In this document: piece after piece, positions 52,499-63,999 of the stretch
Layout: each line of letters opens with the position of its first letter
Position numbering within the stretch: the stretch's first letter is position 1
Source of the DNA: Drosophila miranda
Taxonomy: Eukaryota > Arthropoda > Insecta > Diptera > Drosophilidae
DNA length: 64,000 bases
Assembly: GCF_003369915.1 (NCBI RefSeq)
Contig: NW_022881603.1
Location: 30,873,522 to 30,937,521, forward strand
Reading direction: 5' to 3'
Position numbers and translations under genes: made by a program
Notes under the pieces: model-generated
The model's database searches: none
What the model saw: only the letters and a program-made list of their open reading frames with translations
Told to the model about the DNA's origin: nothing

Positions 52499-55103
52499 TG
52501 TAGTGGTCGCTTGTCGGGCGGATAGGAAAGCATATTTGTGTTCTTCGCCTGAAAGTATGCCCGATGGTATTTGTACAATTTATATATTTATGTATATAAT
52601 ATATATATAAATATATTTATATATATTATATTATTTATACAAGTATATATCACACCTCACCGAGATACTTATTAATTATTAAGTTTAGTCCCCATAGTTA
52701 GTGTATAGTTAGGTTGGCTTAATTTCTTGTTGTGGTGTTACATGTTAAATGTTCCTGGTCGTGTGAGGGCTAGCGCCATCTAGGGTTGACATTAAGAATA
52801 TGCTTAAAAACGAACAAAAAATCTCCCCACCATGTCCATAACCATTCAAGGTGAATGGCGAAGGATCGTGCAAAGGCAGATCCGGAGAACAAAATTTTTG
52901 TTGGTCAGTAGATCCGCCCAAATCTTTCTTTCTCCTCGTGGCCGTACAAGCATTCAGTTGCGCGGTGAGAAAAAAAAAACAATAAAAATAAAATTAAACC
53001 GCCGTAAATAACCGTGGTGTGAAACCAAAGTGCACTCGATCGGGAAAAAAGAACCCAAGAAAGCAGATCGGGCTCTAATCGAAAACGTGAGTACCGGCTT
53101 TCGACAGTGCTAGGAGCCTCGAAGTTAGATTTTCCGACTTTTTCTGTAGTTTCCGCTTGGAGGTGAGCAGCCCCAACACAAAAAAAAAAAAATACACCTG
53201 GAGAAAGAAAGAATTAGCACCCCAACCCCATCCCCCTACTTTCGCAGTGCCAGTTCCAACCGGGTAAATATGTGCATGGAGTAACTGTTAGAAAAAGTAG
53301 CCTGATCAGTATTTTTAAATTCCACATTAGAATCGGCACTTAGTTTGGGAAATATCCAAAAGCTGCAGCCCGAGCTTTAAGCCCCCGCACTACGAACCAG
53401 CTGATCCACCAAGTCGCGGGCAGTGAACTTTGGCTGCGCGAGACGAGGACAGCCGTCTGACCGGGCTTAGTGCGGCGAAGTGGCGTAACCGTTTCGCATT
53501 CAAAACCGGGCCAAGAAACGGAAACCGGGGCTTGCAGTCAGCGTAGGACCGAAGCCGCTTAAATTTTCCTACCGGACGGGAAAAAATAGTGCACCACGTG
53601 TGTACATAACCTCCCGGCGACCCCTAGTGGTATCGCCTCTCTTGTTCTTCTCGTGATTCGGCCTTACTGTTCCAAACGTTTATTTAAAGTGCAGTGGAGG
53701 CCAGCTTTTGTCTTATGTGCACGTTAGTGTCATTATGTAGGCTGAATGAAAACTGTAAGAGATGTGCTCACATACATATGTATACACCGCCCACTGAAAG
53801 CCACTGAGGCCAGTAAGATCCCACCGTGACTCGCATTCCCTTGAACCTCGCAGTCCGTTGATATGTCTGTTTTTGTGTAGTTGGATATACTTAGTGTTAA
53901 TTGTAACAGAAAAAAAAACCAGAAAAAAAACCCACCAACACATGGAAAGTTTGAAAATGCATTTGATAAAAGCTTAAAAGTTTGAGCTTAAAAGCGTCCG
54001 CTCGGCCGGGTCCCCTCCGCGAGCTTATGCCATGCAGCACGCGCTGTACGATTTTGTTTTTGGTTTGCAGGTAAAAGTTTAATGCACCCACACACAGCCA
54101 CACGCCCAGCTACGAAAGATCTTTCGCCGCGGGAACACAAACAAGAACTGAGTGAGCTTTATAATATACCAACAACATTACATTTTATTGCCTCCCAAAA
54201 TTCCGCGAGCGTGGCAAAAGCTTCGTTCTTTTTTGCTAGAGCTGTTTGTCGGTCGTTGACCTCACACTTTTAAAGTAGTCACAGCTGATTGGCCTTCTGC
54301 CTTTACAATACGCTTGGTAGAACGAATAGTATGTCCAACTACTCCCTGAAGCCGATGTGCTGGGACATGTGTACCTATATTGCGCTATAGTATTATCTTT
54401 CTATCTAAGGAAAAATCATTAGTTTATATCGCACTATAAAATATCGTATATGCACTTATAACTATTTACACTTATCGTATTTATTTATCTAAATATTCCC
54501 TAGTAATAATAGCTATACCTCTTGTGACGCTTTTCGTTCCTCCTTTTGTCCATTTAGCCTTGTCTTGGAGTTCTCGGTTAGTGTTTCTTTTTTCTTGTAA
54601 CATGAATATAGTATCTGAATATAGTTTCTAATAAAATGATTGTTAAGATGAATATGTGCTAGACGTTACCGCAGTTGGGGGAACCATGCCGCTCTTGAGC
54701 GAAATAGGATGACCAATACCGGACACTCCAGGGATCCTGATATTATTATTGGCTCTTTCAGGATCATGGTAGGGTGGGCGTGGCACGACTCCGTGCCAGC
54801 AAAACAGAGATGTCCGCCGCGGGGGTAGATCCCTACTCCTTCTCTGCACTATCTTTGCCGCACTATACTTTCCGTACCCCTAACGATCCTTTCCTTGTCT
54901 GTCCCCCTCCCATTACCAAAAAGAGTACGCGAATTTTAATAAAATAATACCAGCAGGAGCGAAGCAACCTAACTGGAGGGTTACCCCAAAGAACCCATCC
55001 CCATTTCCGACCAGAGATCAGCCGTGGAAGCGAGCGCGTACTCCTTCTCAGTTAGCCGACCACCAGCTTCATCGTGCGAAGATTCTCTTCGTTACTCGTT
55101 ACA
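52499..55103 (+). repeat. 3' LTR of the Ulysses-like element
   Basis: 2605 bp, preceded by a purine tract (gggggatt, 52491-52498). Differences from the 5' LTR include an A-run length near 53180, t/c at 53492, g/t at 53567, t/c near 54518 and t/g near 54823. Confidence 0.95.
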
Positions 55104-56426
55104 CTGGCTCTCGCCGATCTTCACTTCGCCCATGGCTGACTTTGGCTATGATGTGGCCAACCTCACCGATATTGATCCCATCTTCGGCACAATGGAGGAC
55201 TTTGAAGGGCTCTTGGCACGCGCCAAAGATCTTGACATCAAGATTATCTTGGACTTTGTGCCCAACCACACCAGCGATGAGTGCGACTGGTTTATTCGGT
55301 CTGCGGCTGGTGAGGAGGAGTACAAGGACCTCTATGTGTGGCACACCGGGAAGGTGGTGAACGGGATCAGACAGCCACCCACCAACTGGATTGGCGTGTT
55401 CCGTGGATCCATGTGGACGTGGCACGAGGGTCGTCAGGCCTACTACCTGCACCAGTTCCATGCCAAGCAACCGGATCTCAACTATCGCAACCCCGCTCGC
55501 AGATCCCCTTCAACTTCAAGCTGCTGGCGAACATTGGCTTCGACTCCGACGCCTACCACTACTCGGAGCTGATCCACAACTGGCTGGACAATATGCCCGA
55601 GGGCCAGGTGGCCAATTGGGTGTTTGGCAACCACGACCAGAGTCGCATTGGATCCCGCCTCGGTGCCGACCGCATCGATGCCTGCAACATGATGGTGACT
55701 GACTCCCTGCCCGGAGTCAGCATCACCTACCAGGGCGAGGAGATGGGCATGACAGACGTCTTTATCAGCTGGGAGGACACTGTGGATCCCCAGGCCTGCC
55801 AAACTAACGAGGAGGAGTTCGAGAGCCACACCCGCTCCCTTCCAGTGGAGCGACGAGAAGAACGCTGACTTTAGCGATGCTCCACATGGCTGCCCGTGGG
55901 CCTGGACTACAAGCTGGTCAATGTCAAGCGGGAACGCGGCATTGCCCTGAGCCACCTGAACATCTACAAGCAGCTTCGTGCACTGCGCGATGAGCCCACC
56001 CTGAGGCAGGGAGATGTCACCGTCACCGCCATCGGTCCCAATGTTTTGGCTTTCAAGCGGTAAGTGGGGGAGACCTCTAGGATTAATTCATTTACTAATA
56101 ACAACTCTCTCCCTCTATCTCTCTCTCTCTCTCTCTTAATGGATGAACAGCTCGCTGGCTGGCCAGAAGTCCTACATAACTGTCATCAACATCAACGATG
56201 ATGTTGAGTCGATCAATCTGGACTCGGTCTTTACCTCAATCTCGTCGCAGCTACAGTACGTTGTGGTAAACGACAAGAGCGTCCGTCGGAAGAAGTAAGC
56301 AGAAACAGTCCTCTAATCCCTAAAATATATCTTAAGCCATTTCCTTACTTCACAGTGATCTGACTTTCGCCAACTCCGTGCTGCTTATGCCCAAGGAAGC
56401 TGTTGTGCTGAGCATTGTTTAATAAA

Positions 56427-56972
56427 ATTTAAAAAATTAAGAAAAATCATTTTAAATATGCATTTTAGTCTTTCTTATCAGTGGGCTTATACTATGCCAG
56501 CGGTTTATCTTTATGAACACCCCACGCACATTAATATAATCAATGATTAGAGGCTCATTCAATTTATAGGGCAATTAGGCCAGATTATGGATCAGAAGAT
56601 TACCATTACTTACGACCGATTGCCAAATTAAAGTTCTTTGGCGCTCTGTGTGTAGTCACAAGATCGGAATATTGGCATCAACAGATTCAAGGTTATCGAT
56701 CACGTTTATTCCGGCTATTATCGGTTGCATAAGTTTACAGTACTTAAGCCATATCTTCGGATCTCAAGTGGTTTAGTTTAAAATTCCCTTGGGTAATGTG
56801 CCCTCAACGTACATGTTGATGTGTTGATCGAATTCTAGAGCCATGTGGACACCGGCTGATTGATTCCGCACTGTTTATCTTTATGAGGGACCCCAAGCAC
56901 ACCTGATTAGGAACAAATAAATACGAAACGTTCCATTTCAGTAGATTATAATTTATTGGTGGTGGTTCAAGA
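56427..56972. other. Intergenic region between convergent maltases 4 and 5
   Basis: Non-coding, AT-rich, between the polyadenylation signal of maltase 4 and the stop of maltase 5 (minus). No transposon ends or ORF of note. Confidence 0.6.
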
Positions 56973-58755
56973 TCAGGCGAGCCAGCGTAGTACGACAGCT
57001 TCGTAAGGCATAAGCAAAATGCGTTCTCTGAGATCAACGGTTTGCCTATGGGATAACCGAATTAGATCGGAGGAGGATAATAAATACGAAGAGAAGATCT
57101 TACCCTAGATGGTGCGAGGAGTAGGCAGTGGTGAGGACATACTCAAAGACCTTATCGATTATTTCCATGCCGTTGCCCATGTTGACCAGGATGCGATATT
57201 CCTCACTGTACTTGTTTGTTATGCAGAGGTAATTAATATGAGTATCATATAATTAGAATTATAATTGGTTTCCCCTACCGTATGATCTGCAAGTCTTGAT
57301 TTATGATTGCCTCATAGGAGAAACCGCCTTCCTGCTTGAAGGATTGGAATGCGGAGCTGATCTTCAGCGCCTGCATACCCTTGAAGATGTTCAGAGAAGA
57401 TCGAGCCACTCCCCGTTCGGTCTGCACATTGAAGCGCTCATAGTCGGGATTGAGGGGCAGCCAGGTGCTCTCGCTCTGGGAGAAGTCGGCATTTCGGCCC
57501 GCTGTCAACTGCATGGGTGTGCGCTCCCCATCTCGATCTTCGCACGAGTCTCCGGTGCACTCCACATCCACATTGGACATGCCGATCTCCTCGCCGTAGT
57601 AGGTGATCGAAGCACCGGGAAGAGCACTCACGATCACGTTCAGCAGATCCACCTTTTGGGCACCCATGCGGTCGGCCACCCGATTGGTGTCGTGGTTGCC
57701 CACCACCCAATTGGCTGTCTGATGTTCCGTCCACATGGTATTCATCCAGTAGTCGATGGCGCTCACCACATCCCGCGCTGTGCAGTAGCCGCTGAGGTAC
57801 ATCAGTTGGAAGTTCATGGGCAGCTGGGTGCCCAGGTGGGTGCCATTTCCGAAATACGCACTGAGCGTTTCTACAGAGAAGAAGGCTTCGGCCAGCAGAA
57901 CTCGGGAATCACCTCCATTCTCCGTTCGGTACTGGTCCAGGAAGGCACGCCACTCGTACATCAACTCAACAGTAGCGGGCTGATCCTTGGTGTAGATATG
58001 GTCATGGTAGTCGTACGCCTCCGGATTACTGCTCCAGCCACTGACAGGCTCGTCAGAATAGGAGCCATCCGCATTGCGGTACGCGTAGATGTGTGGAACT
58101 GCATCAATGCGGAATCCATCGACGCCCCGATCCAGCCAGAACTTAAGGACATCTAGCATGTGCTCGCGCACCATAAGATTGGTGAAATTGAGGTCCGGCT
58201 GCTTCACCTGGAACTGGTGCAGGAAATACTGCTGTCGTGTCTCGTGCCAGGTCCACTGAGGACCGCCACTGAGGACTGCTGGGCGGCTCCCGTTCACCAG
58301 TCTCCGCATTCACCTTGCCGTCGTGCCACACGTAGAAGTCATCGTAGCCATCCACACGGTTCACCGACTTGTCGAACCATTCATTCTCATCGCTGGAATG
58401 ATTGGGCACAAAGTCCTGTATGATTTTCACCCCCAGCGACTTGGCTTCCACAATTAGGGCATCGAAGTCTTCGAGTGTTCCAGAGATGGGATCAATGTCG
58501 AAGAAGTTCGAGATGTCGTACCCAAAATCCGACATGGGTGATGTGAAAACGGGCGACAGCCATGTGGCCGTTATGCCGATCTCCTTTAGGTAGCTCAACC
58601 GCGATGTGATGCCCTTCAGGTTGCCGATGCCGTCGCCATCGCTGACCTGGAAGGATCGCGGATAGATCTGGTACAGGGACCCACCAATCGATTTCCGCGC
58701 ACCCGGCAATGGCCACCAACACTGCGACCAGACAGAGATGTACCCACTTTGGCAT
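56973..58755 (-). pseudogene. Maltase 5 (GH13), two frameshifts, catalytic residues kept
   Basis: Start ATG 58755 with a signal peptide ([18 protein letters not shown]). A loss right after EIDWW (about 58693) shifts the frame. [11 protein letters not shown] to GEREPPS then reads through in the second frame. A loss near 58275 between PPS and GPQWTWHE shifts it again. From there to 57278 the frame is open: GFRIDAVPH (nucleophile), LLAEAFFS (acid/base Glu), GNHDTNR and SITYYGEE. Intron donors (57275 side, GTAGGG; 57105 side, GTAAGA) lead to exon EEYRILVNMGNGMEI and the last exon ending MPYEAVVLRWLA with TGA at 56973-56975. This is the least damaged maltase. The breaks are both in the N-terminal third. 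Confidence 0.85.
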
Positions 58756-59317
58756 TTCGCAGGCGTTTGAGTGGGGTAAATCAATCGATTTCCCAAATTA
58801 ATTGCCGGGCATGTCGCACTTGCAGCTGATAAGACCAGAAATTGCTCAGAGCAATAGCTAATCTAACAACTTTTTTATCGCATACATATACATGTGTTCG
58901 ATTAAACAGCGTGGGTTGGGTTTTTCTTTGTGGGCTCCATTTCCTATTCCTGTATGTGAACCACTATGGTACCGCGGCAGGTCGTAAAATGAACATCAAA
59001 ATGCTTAAGAAGACGAAGGCTTCCAGGGGGAGAAACCTTCCGAAGGTTGATTAACAAGTTGCACGCTTTCCTATGGATAAAATCACATTTTATAGTAACT
59101 TTTCCAACTCCTTATCAGAAACTTCAAACAAGTGTTTCCATGTATATATGTATATACGTATGTACATATGTATCTATGTACATTTTTATACCAATCAAAA
59201 TAGTATGAGCTCTTATCGAAAGTTATCGACTGTATTTCATACTCACCTCCCATATAAATTATTGGACTTCGGCTACAAACTAATTTGATGCACATTTCCA
59301 TAGATATTTTATCATTA
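58756..59317. other. Upstream region of maltase 5 up to DINE-1
   Basis: A GATAAG site lies at 58828-58834 (plus), about 75 bp upstream of the maltase 5 ATG. No clear TATA. An AT-rich tract with tatgta units lies at about 59140-59185. No supported gene. Confidence 0.5.
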
Positions 59318-60118
59318 AACGAGGGGGAACGTTGTTAGTTGCTGCGGACGCCGCAACTCTACATTTACTTAGTCAGTACTTAGTCAGTACGGCTCTCCTC
59401 CGCCAGACGCCGCTAATATTAAACGACACGACAAAGAGTGAGTGCGAGAGAGACAGAAAATCAGTCTGAGCTTGTCGTCGGGCGCTGCGTAGCCACTGCA
59501 AATTGATTTGTTCCTTTTGGCTATAAAAATGATCCGATCTGATCCAGATTCAGCAGGCGGATAGATATGGTCATTCTCTATGATTGTGCGTTTTTAGTTT
59601 TCTCGAATCTTCAATATTGTGGATGCCACAGATTTTCGTCCTTTGTGGGGCGGAAGGGGGTGGGGCGAAATTTTGAAATAAACTTGTCAAGGTTCGATAT
59701 CACAGTAGTGTGGATACAATTTTGGTTGCCCTTATAGTCTCTGAGATCTAGGAACTCACTTTTTGCAATAGGCAAAGCCGACCATGAAACCTGTGTGTTA
59801 GAGAGAAACAGAGCGAGAGAGAATGAAATTGTTTTCTTGATTCAGGCTATAATAATTATACGATCTGGTTCAGATTTTTCAGTCTAGAAGATATAGTCAT
59901 TCTCTACGATTCTGCGTTTTTGGTTGTGGGGGCGGAAGTGGGCGGGGCGGTGTTTTGAAATATACGTTTAACAGTGACATACTTATTACAGAAATCTTGA
60001 AATAAAATGTCGTTGCCTAGCTCTTAGAGTCTTTCAGCACTAGGACTTCATAGGGACGGACAGACGGACAGACAGACAGGGCTCAATCCACTTGGCTATT
60101 GATGCTGATCAAGCATAC
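59318..60118 (-). mobile_element. DINE-1/Helentron, reverse, cut by LTR element
   Basis: Starts aaacgagggggaacgttgt, the reverse of the 3' end seen at 12632-12650. The stem-loop arm gttgctgcggacgccgcaac (about 59339-59358) and internal G-rich blocks follow, then the GGAC/AGAC tract (about 60055-60080) and the core to 60118. It stops where the LTR of the next element begins, so its outer 5' end has been displaced beyond the window. Confidence 0.8.
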
Positions 60119-60228
60119 TGTAGTGTATTGACACTCAGACTTAAGCACGCGTTGTCCTCAAGATTCTCTTTTATTCTATCTCCCTTGGATGGTGTGACCG
60201 TATATAGATATTAATATAATACCTAACA
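60119..60228 (-). repeat. 3' LTR, 110 bp
   Basis: On the minus strand it begins TGTTAGGTATTA and ends ACACTACA. It contains an AATAAA polyadenylation signal. The 5' boundary is fixed by the purine tract and the TG...CA termini. The partner LTR is outside the window. Confidence 0.75.
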
Positions 60229-60434
60229 CGCCTCTCCTTAGATGTTTAATATACATGTCATTTACAAATCTATTTTCTTATAACAATTTGATTTGTGTAG
60301 TTAATCTAATTAGCGTATATAAAATTTATGTGATTTCGTATTTTTCTTTCTTCTTAATCTGTTTAGTATTTGTTTCAGTGTTTAATTTGTACATAATTTG
60401 ATTTCATAATTCCTTTCTTTATATTATTTTATTG

Positions 60435-63400
60435 TTAAATACGCTTTACTACCTTCCCTGCCTCACGTGGTCTCAACTCTCTCCTGGTGGGTGTTGGTTG
60501 AGAAACTATTTGTTCATTGTTGGTTTTGGAATTGTCATCTACTGAACAATTGCTTTCGACATCAGGTGTTTTCGCATTAGGCGATGTATGATTGTTAGTG
60601 CTTTGGTTTCTAATTTGATCCAGGTGACGTTTTATTTCTCTGTTATTGTTCGCCAAAATACAACAATACGAACGCGGGCCCAGTTGTTGTTTTACAGTTG
60701 CCTGAGTCCAGCTTGCTTTGTTAGGATTTTTGTAGTCCCTAACCATAACTTTTTGCCCCTTTAAAAATTCTGTGCTTCGTCTACCTTTGTGATTTACAAC
60801 ACACTCAGTCTGTTTTTTATTTATTATGCTTTCGACCGTAGGTGGTTTTAACAACGAAAATCTTGTTTTTAGTGTACGACCAAAAAATAATTTAGCAGGA
60901 GATTCGCCCGTAGTACAATGAATCGTATTTCGGTAATCGATCAAAAATCTATTTAAAATTGTATTAAAATCTTGTCTTTCATTAGCCTTTATGTTTGCAT
61001 ATAGTGATTTCTTAACAGTCTTTACAAAATTTTCTGCTTGACCATTAGTCGCTGGATGTCCTGGAGCAGTAAAAATGTGATTAACACCATTGTTTTTCAT
61101 AAACGTTTTAAAATCATCAGAAGTAAACTGTCGTCCATTGTCACTAACTAACACGTCTGGTAAACCATATCGACAAAATACTTCTCTAAGCTTGTTGATA
61201 GTAAACAATGAAGTTATTTCCTTCGTTTTGAATACTTCTGCCCATTTTGTATAAGAATCTATAATAACCAATAAATGAAAACCTCTAATTGGTCCTGCAA
61301 AGTCTATGTGTACTCGACTCCAAGCCTTTCCTGTGGATTTCCACGGTATTAACAGACTCTTTTCTGGACTTGATTGTAGTTCCTGACAAGGAATACAATC
61401 TCGAATTAATTTCTCAATTTCAGAATCCATGCAAGGCCACCACACATAAGAACGTGCTAACATTTTGGTTTTTACTATTCCCAAATGCGATGCATGAAAT
61501 TCTGCTAAAATAGCTTGTCTCAGTTTGGTTGGAATTACTACTCTGTGTCCCCATAAGATACAATCATATTCCACTGAAAGTTCATTTGTTTTAGAGATGT
61601 AGGCAGAAAACTCGCTGCCTTTTAATCTTGTCTTCGAACCAGTGTTAATTGCCTCACAAACTTTTGATAATATTGGGTCACGTCGTGTTTCACGAGCTAT
61701 TTCTTTGAAGCTAATTTTGAACACCTTTTCGGTCTGTATAAAATGTATGTAATTATAGTCTTCGTTTGGTACAGCCGTTTCCCATTGAGGCATTCTTGAG
61801 AGTCCATCTGCTATATTTAAGGTCCCCTTTATGTGTTCAACTGTATATTGAAAACCTGACAAAGTCAGTGCCCATCTTTGCATTCGTGCAGAGGCCATCA
61901 ATGGAAGTCCTTTCAGGTCTCCAAATATGCTTAGTAATGGTTTGTGATCTGTTCGAAGGATGAACTTGTTTCCTAAAAGATACTGTCTTAATTTACTCAC
62001 ACAGAACACTATAGCCAGGGCCTCTTTCTCGATTGTACTGTAATTATGCTCGCTTTTGGATAATGCTCTTGATACAAATGCTATTGGTTTGATATCTTCA
62101 TTGCATTTATGTGATAAAACACCTGAAACTGCATGACTGCTAGCATCAGTCGTTAATACTAACGGTTGATCTGGGTTGTAGTGAACTAAAACTTGTTCAG
62201 AAGTTACTTCTTTCTTTACCTCTTCATATGCACTCTGACATTCGCGTGTCCAATTAAATTTTGTATTTTTCTTTAATAATGCATATAAAGGACTCATTAT
62301 CTGAGCGAAATTATTGATAAACTTTGAATAATAATTTACCATGCCTATGAAAGCTCTAAGCTGTGATACGTTTTCCGGAGCCGGTGCAAACAATACACTC
62401 GCAACTCTATCATTGTTTTTGCTCAGTCCTATCCTGTCAATTGAAAATCCTAGGTAACAAATTTTGGATTTAAAGAACTCACATTTCTTGTCATTTAATT
62501 TAAGTCCAACTGATTTCAGTTTTCTAAGTACAGCTTTTAGGTTTGAAATATGTTCTTGAAGATCTCGTCCTGTAACTGTTATGTCATCTTGATAAACCAC
62601 AACTCCTCGCATACCCTGAAACAACCCTTCCATTGTTTTTTGAAAAATAGCTGCTGCAGTTTTTATACCAAATGGTAAGCGTTTAACTTTCAATAGTCCA
62701 ATATGTGTGCTCCAAGTACACAAATTTTGAGATTGCTCATCTAAATTTAGCTGATTGTAAGCATTTGACAGGTCAAGTTTTGAATACAGTGTACCCCCTT
62801 CAAGCGCTGCAAAAATGTCGTCTATTCGAGGTAGTGGATACTTTACGTCGACTAAAGACCGGTTTAATGTAACCTTATAGTCACCACAAATTCGTATGTC
62901 ACCGTTTGGTTTTAAAATCGGTACCAAAGGTGTTGCCCATTCAGAACTAACAACTTGCTCTAAAATTCCATCATCTATGAATTTTCGTAACTGCACTTCA
63001 ATCTTTTCTTTCCATGCTAATGGTACTGACCTAGGCTTGAAAAATATTGGTTTTGCATCTTCTTTTAATAGTAACGATATCGTATTCGTAGTATATGAAC
63101 CTAAACGAGGCTCAAAAACTTCAGCAAACTCCGATTTAATCTGTTCTGTAATTACAGAATTTGGTTCATTTACGTACACATTGTTCACCTGCATTAACTC
63201 AAAATTAAAAGCTCTCAAAAATGTTCTACCTAGCAAAGGTGGACTCACTGCATTGGTTACAACAACAACAATTTGTTTTTTTAGACCTCGATATTCGATC
63301 GTTGCATCGTACTCACCAATAACTTTGATTGAATCTCCATTGTAATCTACATATGGAACTAGACATTTTCTAAGTGGTCTGCTGGTATTTAAGCTTTCGT

Positions 63401-63999
63401 AAAATGTTTTTGGAACCAATGTGCACGGTGCACCAGTGTCGCAAGCAATTTTCGTTATGTTTCCATCAATTTTTACAGGTAAATAATATACTCCATTAGT
63501 TGAGGTTGTATCAACGCTATAGATAGAAAAGTTATAATTATCATTATCAAAATTATTATCAGAATAGGTGTCATGTTTTGTTTGAGATACATAATTTACG
63601 GATTTTTTTGATTTATTTTTACAAATGCTCGCCAAGTGACCTGTTTTTCCACAGCTGTGACATTTGCATGCCTTATACTTGCAATTGTTTGAGTTATGAT
63701 TTCGCCAGCCACAGTGTGTGCATGGCTGCTGCTTCTTTTCTCTGCCAGCGTCGCAGTCGTTTTCGCCGTCGCCGTCACCGTCGCTTCTGCCGCCTCTGTA
63801 ACTCACGTTTCGGTTGCCCTTGAAATGACTTCTGCCGTTGCTCTTTGCTTGATCTCTGTTCTCGCCTCTTTGCCTCTGCCATTGACTAGTCCCGTTCTTT
63901 TGATGCATGTAGTTGACGTTGTGTTCTGTCTTCCTTGTGCTGATCTTCGTCTCCATGAGCATCGCCTTCTTGAGTGCATCAGCCAGAGTTAGATTTGCG
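60435..63999 (-). CDS. Gag-Pol polyprotein of short-LTR Ty3/gypsy element (5' partial)
   Basis: 1175 codons from the first ATG (63962). The frame stays open to the window edge with a Gag-like reading (LTLADALKKAMLMETK), so the true start is outside. Residue numbers count from that ATG. Zinc knuckles are at about 80-115 (CTHCGWRNHNSNNC and CHSCGKTGHLASIC). Protease has DTGAP near 174. RT has EWATPLVPILKPNG and the catalytic VVYQDDI near 456. RNase H has TTDASSHAVSG near 605 and RTDHKPLL near 672. Integrase has an H...H and C-x2-C finger near 824-855, and D-D-E at about 885 (HIDFAGP), 940 (SDNGRQF) and 975 (NGQAENF). No stop or frameshift is seen, so this is a candidate active element. Confidence 0.92.
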   Translation of the reverse strand, partial: ANLTLADALKKAMLMETKISTRKTEHNVNYMHQKNGTSQWQRQRGENRDQAKSNGRSHFKGNRNVSYRGGRSDGDGDGENDCDAGREKKQQPCTHCGWRNHNSNNCKYKACKCHSCGKTGHLASICKNKSKKSVNYVSQTKHDTYSDNNFDNDNYNFSIYSVDTTSTNGVYYLPVKIDGNITKIACDTGAPCTLVPKTFYESLNTSRPLRKCLVPYVDYNGDSIKVIGEYDATIEYRGLKKQIVVVVTNAVSPPLLGRTFLRAFNFELMQVNNVYVNEPNSVITEQIKSEFAEVFEPRLGSYTTNTISLLLKEDAKPIFFKPRSVPLAWKEKIEVQLRKFIDDGILEQVVSSEWATPLVPILKPNGDIRICGDYKVTLNRSLVDVKYPLPRIDDIFAALEGGTLYSKLDLSNAYNQLNLDEQSQNLCTWSTHIGLLKVKRLPFGIKTAAAIFQKTMEGLFQGMRGVVVYQDDITVTGRDLQEHISNLKAVLRKLKSVGLKLNDKKCEFFKSKICYLGFSIDRIGLSKNNDRVASVLFAPAPENVSQLRAFIGMVNYYSKFINNFAQIMSPLYALLKKNTKFNWTRECQSAYEEVKKEVTSEQVLVHYNPDQPLVLTTDASSHAVSGVLSHKCNEDIKPIAFVSRALSKSEHNYSTIEKEALAIVFCVSKLRQYLLGNKFILRTDHKPLLSIFGDLKGLPLMASARMQRWALTLSGFQYTVEHIKGTLNIADGLSRMPQWETAVPNEDYNYIHFIQTEKVFKISFKEIARETRRDPILSKVCEAINTGSKTRLKGSEFSAYISKTNELSVEYDCILWGHRVVIPTKLRQAILAEFHASHLGIVKTKMLARSYVWWPCMDSEIEKLIRDCIPCQELQSSPEKSLLIPWKSTGKAWSRVHIDFAGPIRGFHLLVIIDSYTKWAEVFKTKEITSLFTINKLREVFCRYGLPDVLVSDNGRQFTSDDFKTFMKNNGVNHIFTAPGHPATNGQAENFVKTVKKSLYANIKANERQDFNTILNRFLIDYRNTIHCTTGESPAKLFFGRTLKTRFSLLKPPTVESIINKKQTECVVNHKGRRSTEFLKGQKVMVRDYKNPNKASWTQATVKQQLGPRSYCCILANNNREIKRHLDQIRNQSTNNHTSPNAKTPDVESNCSVDDNSKTNNEQIVSQPTPTRRELRPREAGKVVKRI

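Larger units (their letters stand above)
43747..55103 (+). mobile_element. Osvaldo/Ulysses-like Ty3/gypsy LTR retrotransposon, 11.36 kb
   Basis: TG...CA LTRs of 2609 and 2605 bp flank an internal region of 6.1 kb with tRNA primer site, leader, gag, pol and purine tract. The 4-bp target duplication CTGG lies at 43743-43746 and 55104-55107 within a maltase exon; removing the element and one CTGG restores the reading TATWLSP. Very long LTRs and a tRNA-Lys-type primer site recall Ulysses of D. virilis and Osvaldo, but the family name is an inference. There is no env. I counted about ten single-base differences between the LTRs, so insertion is recent. Confidence 0.93.
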
